The translations under genes and the position numbers were made by a program. Positions 10,942 through 22,501 of a DNA stretch of 64,000 bases are shown in pieces (the first letter of the stretch is position 1; each line of letters begins with the position of its first letter). The notes under the pieces were generated by a model. The model did not search any database, was not told the DNA's origin, and was given only the letters and a program-made list of their open reading frames with translations. The stretch comes from Allodiplogaster sudhausi (Eukaryota > Nematoda > Chromadorea > Rhabditida > Diplogasteridae): assembly GCA_945643635.1 (NCBI GenBank), contig CALZFC010000060.1, positions 2,042,001 through 2,106,000 on the forward strand, read 5' to 3'.

Positions 10942-13155
10942 GGTGTGCTTGTCCCTTCTGGACGAAGACAAGGACTGGAAGCCCTCGCTGAGTATCCGCC
11001 AGGTCCTCCTCGGCATCCAGGACCTGCTGACCACGCCGAACATCAGCGACCCCGCGCAAGCCGAAGCCTACACCTGCTATGTCAATAACAGGTTCAAAAC
11101 ACTTTTAAGTAGTAATACTTTTAAGCAGTAATACTTTTAAGTAGTAATACTTTTAAGCAGTAATACTTTTAAGTAGTAATATCTTGTTTGATCTCTGTAC
11201 TATATATTTTTATTTTTATATAAATAGTTTTTCCGTTCAATTTTTGCTTTTACAGTTTATTTCTACTTATCTATATATTTTCAATTAATTAATTTATATT
11301 TGTTTTAATCTGGCATGATTTAAGAGAGCATGACCGAAAGCTTCGAGCGCAGCCTGCCCCGCGAAAATTGTTTTCGAATTCATTAACGGAAAACATTTTG
11401 CTTATACAACTCGACCCGCTCTATTTAATGAGACTAATTTCATCATCATCCGATTTTTTCCCTTCGGGATACACTACCGTAACCCTGAAAATTCATTGAG
11501 CCATAAATCCGTTCAAAATCTTTTTTGAGAAACGATGTACATATCATTCAATAGCATTTCGAAAGCTCTTCAAATTTCATCTAGGAACATGTTTTACGAA
11601 AATTTTATTTTGACCGAGAAAATTGGCGTAAAATTATTTGAAGGGTCGACACAGCAATTTATGGTTATTTCTACACTCTGGGACCTAGATAGAAAGAAAG
11701 AGGGTGAAATTTGCTATCAAATAATCACCATTCAAGAAGAATCCGAGCGTACCAATTTTTGCTATGACGCGAGTAATGCGCGCGAGTCGGTCAAAATGGC
11801 ACATTTTCGGCCGCTGAGGCACCGTGCAAGCGCATTCATCGATCCATAACTTCGCTCAATGTTAATATTACAAAATCGTTAGCATATCATCTAAGAGCTC
11901 TCACAGAGATTTTCAAATGCTACATACATACTTCTATTGAAATATTTATATTTCTATGGAAAATTTCGTTCTGGACTATTAGAACGTTTAAAAAACTACC
12001 ATACAAATATTTCAGCATTTCAAAACATACATCATTAGAAAGAGCGTGAAATTTGCTACAAGATGAACCCTTTTCAATAAAGTTTTAAGTCTATAATGTT
12101 TTGTTATAAGTTATAAGAATAGGGCATCAGCTTAGCACAATTCTTCAATGGAAAAAAATATTGGAATATTCCAATTCGAATAACCTTAACAATGAAATTC
12201 TTGGGCGAAAGGACAGTGACGCTACTTTACCTACTCTTATGACTTATAACAAAACATTATAGGCTTCAAAGTTTACTGAAAGGGGTCTATCTTGTAGCAA
12301 ATTTCACGCTCTTTCTTATGATGTATGTTTGGAAGTGCGGAAATGTTATTAAAATAGTTTTTAAAGCCTGCTTATAGTACAGAATGAAATTTTCCATAGA
12401 AATATAAACTTTTCAATAAGAGTATGTATGTAGCATTTGAAGATCTCTGTGAGAGCTCTTAGATGATATGCTAACGATTTTGTAATATTAACATTGAGCG
12501 TAGTTATGGATCGATGAATGCGCTTGCACGATGCCTCGGCGGCCGAAAATGTGCCATTTTGACCGACTCGCGCGCATTACTCGCGTCATAGCAAAAATTG
12601 GTACTCTCGGATTTTTCTTGAATGGTGATTATTTGATAGAAAATTTCACGCTCTTTCTTTGTATCTAGGTCCCAGAGTGTAGAAATGACCATAAATTGCT
12701 GTGTCGACCCTTCAAATAATTTAACGCCAATTTTCTCGACCAAAATAAAATTTTCGTAACACATGTTCCTAGATGAAATTTGAAGAGCTTTCGAAATGCT
12801 ATTGAATGATATGTAGATAGTTTCTCAAAACAGACTTTGGACGGATTTATGGCTCAATGAATTTTCAGGGTTACGGTAGTATATCCCGAAGGGAAAAAAT
12901 CGGATGATGATGAAATTAGTCAAAATGTTTTCCGTTAATGAATTCGAAAACAATTTTCCCGGGGCAGGCTGCCTTAAGCGCATGCTCGACTCTTACAGAG
13001 AAGCTCTCTTAAATTTTTTTTTATTTACGACAAGCACTTTTCCAAGGGAGGAATACGACAAGCGTGTCAAGCAGGAGGCGCTGAAGTACAAGGCAGACAT
13101 TGTGCAGAAGGAGCTCATCAAGGCAGTCGTCACCAAGACAGCGAAACCTGCTTAG
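9772..13155 (+). CDS. ubc-9: SUMO-conjugating enzyme UBC9 (E2)
   Basis: This is the E2 enzyme that accepts SUMO from the E1 and transfers it to lysines of target proteins, mainly in the nucleus. There are four exons: 9772-9948, 10344-10439, 10943-11091 and 13047-13155, all phase-consistent, giving 176 residues. Family landmarks are the start [20 protein letters not shown], then PFGFIARP, the loop [20 protein letters not shown], and the catalytic segment [17 protein letters not shown] with the active-site Cys. IGIQDLL and DPAQAEAY are typical of UBC9 rather than other E2s. The C-terminus is roughly ten residues longer than usual (ends VVTKTAKPA). Exon 3 is preceded directly by a 200-bp (CT)n tract, and the last intron (1,955 bp) is almost entirely a foldback element. 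A G-rich minisatellite lies 40 bp after the stop, probably in the 3'UTR. Confidence 0.97.
11319..13013. mobile_element. Foldback (palindromic) element FB1 in UBC9 intron 3
   Basis: The element begins TTTAAGAGAGC and ends GCTCTCTTAAA. Its two arms of roughly 0.8 kb are inverted copies of each other around an unpaired loop of about 115 bp (near 12122-12236) containing TTGGAATATTCCAA. The right arm lacks about 32 bp present in the left arm near 11401-11433. The same ends, arm modules and loop occur at 19308-21730 and 53149-54869. No transposase frame is present, so it would be non-autonomous. Inside a pre-mRNA it would form a very long hairpin. Confidence 0.9.
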
Positions 13156-13194
13156 TTTGGAAGAAACAAGGCAAAGGATCAGATCAGGAGAGGG

Positions 13195-13347
13195 TATTTG
13201 GGTTCCAGGAGTGGGTTTGGGTGTAAGGAGTGGGTTTAGGTTTCAAGAGTGGGTTTGGGTTTCAGGAGTGGGTTTGGGGTGTCAGGAGTGGGTTTGGGTT
13301 TCAGGAGTGGGTTTGGGTTTCAGGAGTGGGTTTGGGTTTCAGGAGCT
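13195..13347 (+). repeat. G-rich 21-bp minisatellite
   Basis: About seven tandem copies of a 21-bp unit (GTGGGTTTGGGTTTCAGGAGT and variants) start 40 bp after the UBC9 stop codon. The G strand is the sense strand, so the repeat would probably be in the 3'UTR with runs of GGG suited to quadruplex formation. Confidence 0.85.
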
Positions 13348-13912
13348 TTTTTATCCATGCGCATTTGTAGAAGATCTATTGTTTTATATTAGATTCTGCC
13401 CTAGTATTTTTTTGATGCGTTGCTGTGAGTTCCCTTTTAGCACGTTCTTTTTCTTTCCGATTACGGTACATTTTACAGCTCATTTGTCGGTATCCTTTGA
13501 AGTATTCCTTCTTACTTGACACAGCAGATCTCACTTGTTTAGTGATTTGTGTAAATTCATTCATGTACTAGTAATTCGTTAAACATGATGTACTTACTAC
13601 GAAGTGTTTTTATAACTCGTGTAATTCGGCAATGTGCTGGATGATAGGAAGACTTGTTGGATAAAGCTTCTTTTTCAACAATCCAAGTACCGTTATAGAG
13701 GAAAGTCGGTTTTGTCTAGTTTTTGTATAGTGCAGTATCCTTAATTGGCAACTGCTTTGAGCGTGGTAGTGAAATATGAGGATGATTTATATTTATCGGT
13801 ATGGGTACAGAACTAGTCTTTAAAAGATTTAATGACGTGATGGAGAAATTGTTAGTGAAAGTATAATGGACAAGAAATATCGATTAAATAATTTGGCTTT
13901 CGTTTGGAATTA

Positions 13913-14370
13913 TCAAGCATTAAAATACGGCGCCGAATAGGCCATCGTTGCGATGGTAACCAGCATGAAAATGGAGAAGAGCGCGAGGAGAAAGCGATCG
14001 AAAGCCATGGCGGCGAATTTCCAGTCTTCCTAGAAAAATTTATATAATTAATTATTATTATTTTGTATATTGATTAGATTCTATGAAAGTTGACTGCAAA
14101 ATAGTCGTCAAAATTCTTTTTTTTTAAATTATTATTTACAAGAGTAAAGCAAATTTGTAGTCTCCTTAATGGAGTGAAATTGTTTAAAAAATAATAATAA
14201 TAAATGGTGCCAAAAACATGACCTGTAGTGAATAGCGGCGCTTCTTCTGCTTGGACATTTCGACAAAGTAGGTGAGCTTGGCTGAGAGAGCCATGTAGGT
14301 CTCCAGGATGGCGCACGCTGTTATTGTGGAGACGTCATCTGGGAGGGAGAGAGAGAGAGAGCGAGAGAGG

Positions 14371-14412
<42 letters not shown>

Positions 14413-14671
14413 AACAGGCGGTGTAAGAGAGGGAAAGAGAGGCGAGACTTTCAGGAAGTATGAAGGGAGAGAAGTGAGACAGATAAACATGGATATAGAG
14501 TAAGAGATTTGAGAGCTGTTGCACAGTGAAGAGAGAGAAAGAGAGAGGGAGAGAAAGAGAGAGAAAGAGAGAGGGAGAGAAAGAGAGAGAGAGAGGGAGA
14601 GAAAGAGAGAGACAGAGAGAGAGAGAGAAGAGAGAGAGAGGTTGTCAGTATAGGGGCACAAAAATAAAGAG

Positions 14672-14707
<36 letters not shown>

Positions 14708-14732
14708 ATAGAGCGCGAGAAATAAAACAGAG

Positions 14733-14769
<37 letters not shown>

Positions 14770-15050
14770 CTCACTCTCCTTAACTGCTCTCTCGTAGCAT
14801 CTCTCCACGAACTTCTGCCGCTGTGCATCACGCACTCGTCGCTTCGCGGAAGCTGCTGCTCGCGGCGACGAAGAATCGAAGAGGCCATCGCCGACCTATT
14901 TTTGGTGCGACTCCAACCTTTTTAGTGTGCCTACAGTATACTACAATACAAATAAAAGATAAATAAACAATTTGTCAGTTGCTATTATATTGGCCATTCG
15001 CCTAGGAAATGCTCTCAAGGAAAAGCAAGCATAATGGTAGATATCACAAG

Positions 15051-15086
<36 letters not shown>

Positions 15087-15444
15087 TTTTCTGTTTCTCT
15101 CTCTCTCTCTCTCGGTTTCTCTGTTTCTCTCTCTCTCTCTGTTTCTCTCTCTCTGTCTCTCTCTCTGCTTCTCTCTGCTTCTCTCTCTTTATCTTTCCAT
15201 TTCTTTTTTTCTCATTTTATCATCGACATTTTTTTAAATATAAATTTTCATGTCTTTCTTTAACTTTCTTATTGTATGTATGCACATCTCTCTTCACTTT
15301 TCCAATTCTCTCCCTCTTCTACCCAGCACCTTCCATCTCACCAATCAACGGCACTGATTCAGAAGTCGGCGGTGTCATATCGGAGATGACTTCCAGGAAG
15401 AAGCACACGGACAATAGGATGGTCGTCTCTCAAGGATTCATCCG

Positions 15445-15499
<55 letters not shown>

Positions 15500-15541
15500 A
15501 TCTCTACATTCTTTCACTTTTTCTCCTTCACTCACTCTCCA

Positions 15542-15607
<66 letters not shown>

Positions 15608-16622
15608 ACGATGTCCAATCTTCTCGCTCATGTCATGAGCGGGCAGAATGAACGTGACCAGCGTCATGAGTGAGATGAGCGTCGAAGGCAGAATGAGATT
15701 GAAGATGTAATAAAGAGTCCTTCGTCGAAGATGCATCCAGAACAGCACTGTCGGGTACACCTCGGGGCAGCACGAGTAGACGCGCTGGAATCAACGAGGG
15801 TACAGCGGTAGTCGAGAGGTAGTGCATCATGATCACTAGCCAGAAGCTCGCGAGTTCGAGCCTCGATACAGGCAGCAAAAGACGAACCTCCGTCCTGACG
15901 GCCTGAGCCGACGTAAGATGCCATTGGCCGTTCTTCACGAATGTCGACGTGTCCATCTGGGGATCTGCAGGAGAGCGGCAAAAGTGAGCAAATAGGTTAC
16001 ACAAAAGATGTTGCCCCTTTATGTATGTTGTATGTACATATGTATACAATGTTGTTTGTTACTTATCATTACTTTGTTTATGCAAATGAGATCCTTACTA
16101 TCGGCGTTTTCATCTTGCTCGATCTGCAGGTCGATCGCAGCACTGTGATAGGTCCACGAAGAGAACTAGAAAAAAAAATGTGTTCGCGAAGGTTTTGTCT
16201 TTTTCTTCTCGCCCTCTTTTCTTTTCTCGCCCTCTGCCATGCTCACGCCCTCTTTATTTTTCTCGCCCTCTTTCCTTTTCTCGCCCTCTGCCATGCTCTC
16301 GCCCTCTTTCCGTCACTAGAAAAAAGGACGGACCTGCATGAAGCAGCTCTGCTCGTCAAATGGAAACCACGTAATGTCGACCTGGTGAATTCATCATTTA
16401 TATATCGTTAAAAAAAATAAGATGTGCGTAAATTTAATGATTTCAAGTATTTTTTCTTTATTATTATGAAATTTAAAAAAAAGACTAATTTTTCCATCCC
16501 AATCCCTTCTTACCTTGCAAGTGATCTTGAAGACGCCCGGCGGTATCCAGTTGACTGTTCCGTCCGAGTAGACCACGGCGTTCACGACGAAGCGAGAGTC
16601 AAAGTGCTCTTCGTCGCAGCTG

Positions 16623-16667
<45 letters not shown>

Positions 16668-16715
16668 AGAGAAAGATAATGAGACAGAGGGATAGAGAAT
16701 GAGAGAAGTATTGGG

Positions 16716-16757
<42 letters not shown>

Positions 16758-16981
16758 AACAGACGGAGAGAGAAACAGACGGAGAGAGAGAGATAGAGAG
16801 TGAGGGAGTGAGAGAAAGATAATGAGACAGAGGGATAGAGAATGAGAAAAGTATTGGGGAGAGAGAGAGAGAGAGAGAGAAACAGACGGAGAGAGAAACA
16901 GACGGAGAGAGAGAGATAGAGAGTGAGGGAGTGAGAGAAAGATAATGAGACAGAGGGATAGAGAATGAGAGAAGTATTGGG

Positions 16982-17031
<50 letters not shown>

Positions 17032-17126
17032 AGACGGAGAGAGAAACAGACGGAGAGAGAGAGATAGAGAGTGAGGGAGTGAGAGAAAGATAATGAGACA
17101 GAGGGATAGAGAATGAGAGAAGTATT

Positions 17127-17171
<45 letters not shown>

Positions 17172-17266
17172 GACGGAGAGAGAAACAGACGGAGAGAGAG
17201 AGATAGAGAGTGAGGGAGTGAGAGAAAGATAATGAGACAGAGGGATAGAGAATGAGAGAAGTATTG

Positions 17267-17306
<40 letters not shown>

Positions 17307-18569
17307 GACGGAGAGAGAAACAGACGGAGAGAGAGAGATAGAGAGTGAGGGAGTGAGAGAAAGATAATGAGACAGAGGGATAGAGAATGAGAGAAGTATT
17401 GGGGAGAGAGAGAGAGAGAGTGAGGGAAAGATAATGAGGGAGAGAATGGGATATAGAGAGAGAGAGAAGTGTGGGGAGAGGAACGGATTGAGAGATAGAT
17501 AGCGAAATTGAATGAGGGTGAGAGAGAGATATAATAGATTAAGAGAAAAAGACATTCATTCCAGTCCATGGATGAGAAGCAGAGAAAAAAAACAAATAAA
17601 GATACTGAAATAAAAAAAATATATTAACGCGCCTATTGTAAAGCAGAATGTCCGGCATCCAGATCTCGCTCTCTTCTCCGCCATTCACACGGATGCTCGT
17701 GACATTCTCGTAGTCGGCCGGATACCAGACGAGACGGTAGTCCTTCCAAATCTGGAGAGTGGGAGAAAGATATAGAAATAGAGGGGGATGGAAGATGGAG
17801 AGAGAGAGGGAGAGATAGGTAGAGAGTAAGAGAGATAGGCAGAATGAGAGAGATAAGCATAGAAATAAAGAGAGATGGAAGATGGAGAGATAGGTAGAGA
17901 GTAAGAGATTGAGAGAAATAAGCATAGAAATAAAGAGAGATGGAAGACGGACAGAGAGGTAGAGATAGAGGGAGAGATAGGCAGAGAAATAGAGAGAGAA
18001 AGAGAGAGAGGGAGAGGGAGAAAGAGAGGGAGAAATCAATTCAGACGCACATAACGTATCCACGCATTGAGCTCCATCACTTGATTCTTCATGTCCTGTA
18101 TAATAATCAATGTCATTAATGAACATACGAGGCAAATGAATAAAATAAATCAAAAATAATCCATCAATTCTCCTGACGAGCGTTATGATCTGCTGGAGGA
18201 AGACCTTGATGTAGACGGTGAGCGGGAGGCTCGGATCGGGCACCGGACGAACGAGAGTGGAGTAGTTTGCGAAGAGCACACTGTTTGTTTGGTTTGGAGC
18301 AAACAAGAGATTAATATAAATATACATACATAAATACGTTTTTTTACCGACAATACAGAGAGATTTATTTTTCACTTTAATATTTTTATATTTTGTACTT
18401 TTGCTCAAACATTCCATTTTTAAAATTCATGATTCTGCAACTTTTTTTACTCCGCACAATTTCTTCCATCTTACTTGAAGAGGTCCCGTTCTCCCTTCGA
18501 GGCAGAGACGAGAGGGGATGGGCACGAGAGAAGGAGCAGTAGGAGAGGATGTAACGGAAGCATCTGCAT
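13913..18569 (-). CDS. Nicotinic acetylcholine receptor subunit, alpha type
   Basis: This is a pentameric ligand-gated cation channel subunit at synapses or muscle. The thirteen exons recognised are 18569-18475, 18280-18178, 18095-18051, 17751-17633, 16619-16514, 16381-16334, 16165-16099, 15964-15900, 15784-15610, 15428-15342, 14895-14775, 14338-14223 and 14029-13913. The start [16 protein letters not shown] is a signal peptide. The ligand domain has [21 protein letters not shown] and a true 13-residue Cys-loop ([15 protein letters not shown]). YSCCPE carries the vicinal cysteines that define alpha subunits. M1 is [17 protein letters not shown]2 runs [17 protein letters not shown]4 is [17 protein letters not shown]3 was not found: exon phases require at least one more exon of 3n+2 bases between 15341 and 14896. 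The 17633 junction needs a GC donor. Confidence 0.93.
16203..16315. repeat. Degenerate CTCGCCCTC tandem repeat in receptor intron
   Basis: CTCGCCCTC occurs repeatedly here, with TCTGCCATGCTC blocks between. It lies within an intron of the acetylcholine receptor gene and encodes nothing on the gene strand. Confidence 0.6.
16621..17515. repeat. GA-rich higher-order tandem array in receptor intron
   Basis: A unit of about 126-145 bp is repeated six times. Each copy contains AAACAGACGGAGAGAG twice, then AGATAATGAGACAGAGGGAT and GAGAAGTATTGGGG, separated by pure (GA)n of variable length. It fills the intron between the IWMPD exon and the Cys-loop exon of the receptor gene. The array is probably unstable in length and hard to assemble. 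Confidence 0.9.
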
Positions 18570-18611
18570 GACAGAGAGAAATAAAAAGAGAGATTAGAGA
18601 GAGAGAGAGAA

Positions 18612-18652
<41 letters not shown>

Positions 18653-18733
18653 GAAAGTGGTGAAGAAGAACGGTGCATTGAAGTATGGTTAAACAATGCG
18701 GACCCAATCAACCTAGCGAACGATTCATTTACA

Positions 18734-21700
18734 GTCCCGCCCAGGATCTCGGTATCAAGGATGCGTCGGACGCATCGGACGCATCCAAATGCATCCTCGT
18801 TAATAACTATTTTCCTAGGAAAGACTAAAATATTTTAACTGGCACATTAGTTTGCTTATAGAGAACGGATGCTGCTGATAAAAAATCGATAATTTCTAAT
18901 CATGTGATAAGAAGTTATCAGTATTTGCTTATAAAAAATTTCATTTCTTATATTTTTCAATTAAATTTCGCCTGTACCATTATTTTGTCTCTACCCACAT
19001 CCCCAAATAATAAAATTTGAGATTGTATCATTGATAACGTAAATCGATAAATGAGACCTTATCACTCATGTTCATTAGCTGAGAAGATTCGCCTAACGAT
19101 TCTGAATCAAACTATGTAATCAGTTTTTCAAAATAAAGTGCCGGCTAACAATATATTTTCGTTTGTGTGTATTCGCATTACTTTCTTCAGATTCCCCATG
19201 GTCTTGGTCTTTGTCAAAATTTTGGCCCGGTATGATGCGTCCAAATCTAGGTTGCTGCAGTAGCATTGAACCTCAGAAATTTAGCGCGCGGATTTTTTGT
19301 CTTCGGTTTAAGAGAGCCTCTCTGTAAGGATCAAGCAGCACCACATGGGCGCCTGCCCCGGGGAAAGTGTCGGATTTTGGTAACCAAAATTTTATGAGGA
19401 GTACCCACTTGCATTGTAAAAGAAATAATGAAGTCAGATTTGTTTAAAAAAATTTTCTTCTCAGTGCATGCAATAGTATGGCAAAATTTTGAGTGTTCAT
19501 AACTTCCTTAAAACTTAATATTTTTCAGTTTTCTTTTTTTTGTTTTATTTGTCATTGGAAAGCACACAAAAAAGATGTATGATGTGTTTTTTGAAAATTT
19601 CAGTTTTGACCAGTTTTATGCATTTTTCTATTTCAGAAATTGGTTTTTTGGACATTTAACCTATTTCGCGGCCCGGGCACGGGCCAATTTATAGTTCATA
19701 AGAAAGAGGAGAAAAAACTACACAAGATATGTTCTTATGAAGAAAATCGAAGGATATACATTTTACGAAATTTTGACTTGAACCTGGTGCACTCACGTTT
19801 TTGCTCGTTGGGATGAAACTGTATAATTATTTTCAAAGCTTTGTTTTTGGGATAATATTGATGTCGATATATTCGCCATTAAATTCTCTACCAGAAAAGG
19901 TATCTATCACCGATATACGTATTACCTTGGGACTCAGAGAATGCAATTATATGTTTTTCGGAAAAAAAATAATTCAATGATAACTAATGAAACCCTCATT
20001 TTTAGTCCACAGAGGTAGCCAGCCGGAGCAATTCTCCATATCATAAGATAGAGCGAAGAATTCTGCATAACATATTCCCTTTTCATGGAATTTGAAGGAT
20101 ATACATTTCCTTTGTTCTATCAATATAGAAGTCTTTCCACGTCATGCAATCGACCCATGATATCGAAAGCGCATTCAGCGATCCATAACTTTACTCAATC
20201 TTAATATCAGAAAATCATAGGTATATCATCTAAGAGCTCTCACTGAGATCTTCAAATGCTACATACATACTTTTATTGCAATCTTTATATTTCTATGGAG
20301 AATTTCGTTTTGTACTTTTAGAAGGCTTAAAAAACTATTTTACAAACATTTCCGAATTTCAAAGCATACATCATAAGAAAGAGCGTGAAATTTTCTACAA
20401 GGTGAACTCCTTTCAATAAACTTTCAAGTCTATATTGTTCTGTTATCAGTCATAAGAATAGGGCATCAGCTTAGGTTAGCACAATTCTTCAACGTAAAAA
20501 ATTATTGGAATATTCTAATTCGAATAACCTAAACAATTAAATTCTTGGGCTAAAGGATAGCGACGATACTTTACCTATTCTTATGACTTATAACAGAAAA
20601 ATATAGACTTGAAAGTTTATTGAAAGAGGTTCACCTTGTAGAAAATTTCACGCTCTTTCTTATGATATATGCTTTGAAATTCGAAAATGTTTGTAAAATA
20701 GTTTTTTAAGCCTTCTAAAAGTACAAAACGAAATTCTCCATAGAAATATAAATATTGCAATAAAAGTATGTATGTAGCATTTGAAGATCTCAGTGAGAGC
20801 TCTTAGATGATATACCTATGATTTTCTGATATTAAGATTGAGCAAAGTTATGGATCGCTGAATGCGCTTTCGATATCATGGGTCGATTGCATGACGTGGA
20901 AAGACTTCTATATTGATAGAACAAAGGAAATGTATATCCTTCAAATTCCATGAAAAGGGAATACGTTATGCAGAATTCTTCGCTCTATCTTATGATATGG
21001 AGAATTGCTCCGGCTGGCTACCTCTGTGGACTAAAAATGAGGGTTTCATTAGTTATCATTGAATTATTTTTTTTCCGAAAAACATATAATTGCATTCTCT
21101 GAGTCCCAAGGTAATACGTATATCGGTGATAGATACCTTTTCTGGTAGAGAATTTAATGGCGAATATATCGACATCAATATTATCCCAAAAACAAAGCTT
21201 TGAAAATAATTATACAGTTTCATCCCAACGAGCAAAAACGTGAGTGCACCAGGTTCAAGTCAAAATTTCGTAAAATGTATATCCTTCGATTTTCTTCATA
21301 AGAACATATCTTGTGTAGTTTTTTCTCCTCTTTCTTATGAACTATAAATTGGCCCGTGCCCGGGCCGCGAAATAGGTTAAATGTCCAAAAAACCAATTTC
21401 TGAAATAGAAAAATGCATAAAACTGGTCAAAACTGAAATTTTCAAAAAACACATCATACATCTTTTTTGTGTGCATTCCAATGACAAATAAAACAAAAAA
21501 AAGAAAACTGAAAAATATTAAGTTTTAAGGAAGTTATGAACACTCAAAATTGTTCCATACTATTGCATGCACTGAGAAGAAAATTTTTTTTAAACAAATC
21601 TGACTTCATTATTTCTTTTACAATGCAAGTGGGTACTCCTCATAAAATTTTGGTTACCAAAATCCGACACTTTCCCCGGGGCAGGCGCCCATGTGGTGCT

Positions 21701-22305
21701 GCTTGATCCTTACAGAGAGGCTCTCTTAAACCGAAGACAAAAAATCCGCGCTTTAAATTTCTGAGGTTCAATGCTACTGCAGCAACCTAGATTTGGACGC
21801 ATCATACCGGGCCAAAATTTTGACAAAGACCAAGACCATGGGGAATCTGAAGAAAGTAATGCGAATACACACAAACGAAAATATATTGTTAGCCGGCACT
21901 TTATTTTGAAAAACTGATTACATAGTTAGATTCAGAATCGTTAGGCGAATCTTCTCAGCTAATGAACATGAGTGATAAGGTCTCATTTATCGATTTACGT
22001 TATCAATGATACAATCTCAAATTTTATTATTTGGGGATGTGGGTAGAGACAAAATAATGGTACAGGCGAAATTTAATTGAAAAATATAAGAAATGAAATT
22101 TTTTATAAGCAAATACTGATAACTTCTTATCACATGATTAGAAATTATCGATTTTTTTTATCAGTAGCATCCGTTCTCTATAAGCAAACCAATGTACCAG
22201 TTAAAATATTTTAGTCTTTCCTAGAAAAATATTTATAAAAGAGGATGCATTTGGATGCGTCCGATGCGTCCGACGCATCCTTGATACCGAGATCCTGGGC
22301 GGGAC
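18734..22305. mobile_element. Large near-perfect palindrome FB2 (nested foldback)
   Basis: This is a 3.57-kb inverted repeat with arms of about 1.7 kb around a loop of roughly 125 bp (near 20459-20582). The outer ends read GTCCCGCCCAGGATCTCGG and its reverse complement. An inner pair of ends, TTTAAGAGAGC at 19308 and GCTCTCTTAAA at 21720-21730, matches the termini of FB1 and FB3, so the inner 2.4 kb looks like a family member carrying an extra outer pair of arms of about 0.57 kb. The arms are nearly identical by eye, implying recent formation or gene conversion. It lies between the receptor gene and the next gene and has no transposase-like frame. Confidence 0.92.
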
Positions 22306-22447
22306 GGTATGTAATTTTAAAGTAGACCTACTACTGCCGAAAACCACCGGATATGCCGTAGTTTTGGCAGTAAGCTGGTGAACGAGTGAGAAATGAGGGA
22401 GAAGCAACATGAAAGACAATATAGAAGGATAGAAAGCATGACAGAGG

Positions 22448-22501
<54 letters not shown>

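Noticed and set aside
11535..11849. A 104-codon open frame conserved between FB1 and FB3 arms ([12 protein letters not shown]...)
   Set aside because: It lies in palindromic arms. One FB1 copy lacks the start codon and the FB3 right-arm version has stop codons, so conservation is explained by recent common origin of the elements.
15009..15060. [11 protein letters not shown] on the - strand as the missing M3 helix of the receptor
   Set aside because: Too short for a helix, followed by a stop, and no donor site gives the required 3n+2 length.
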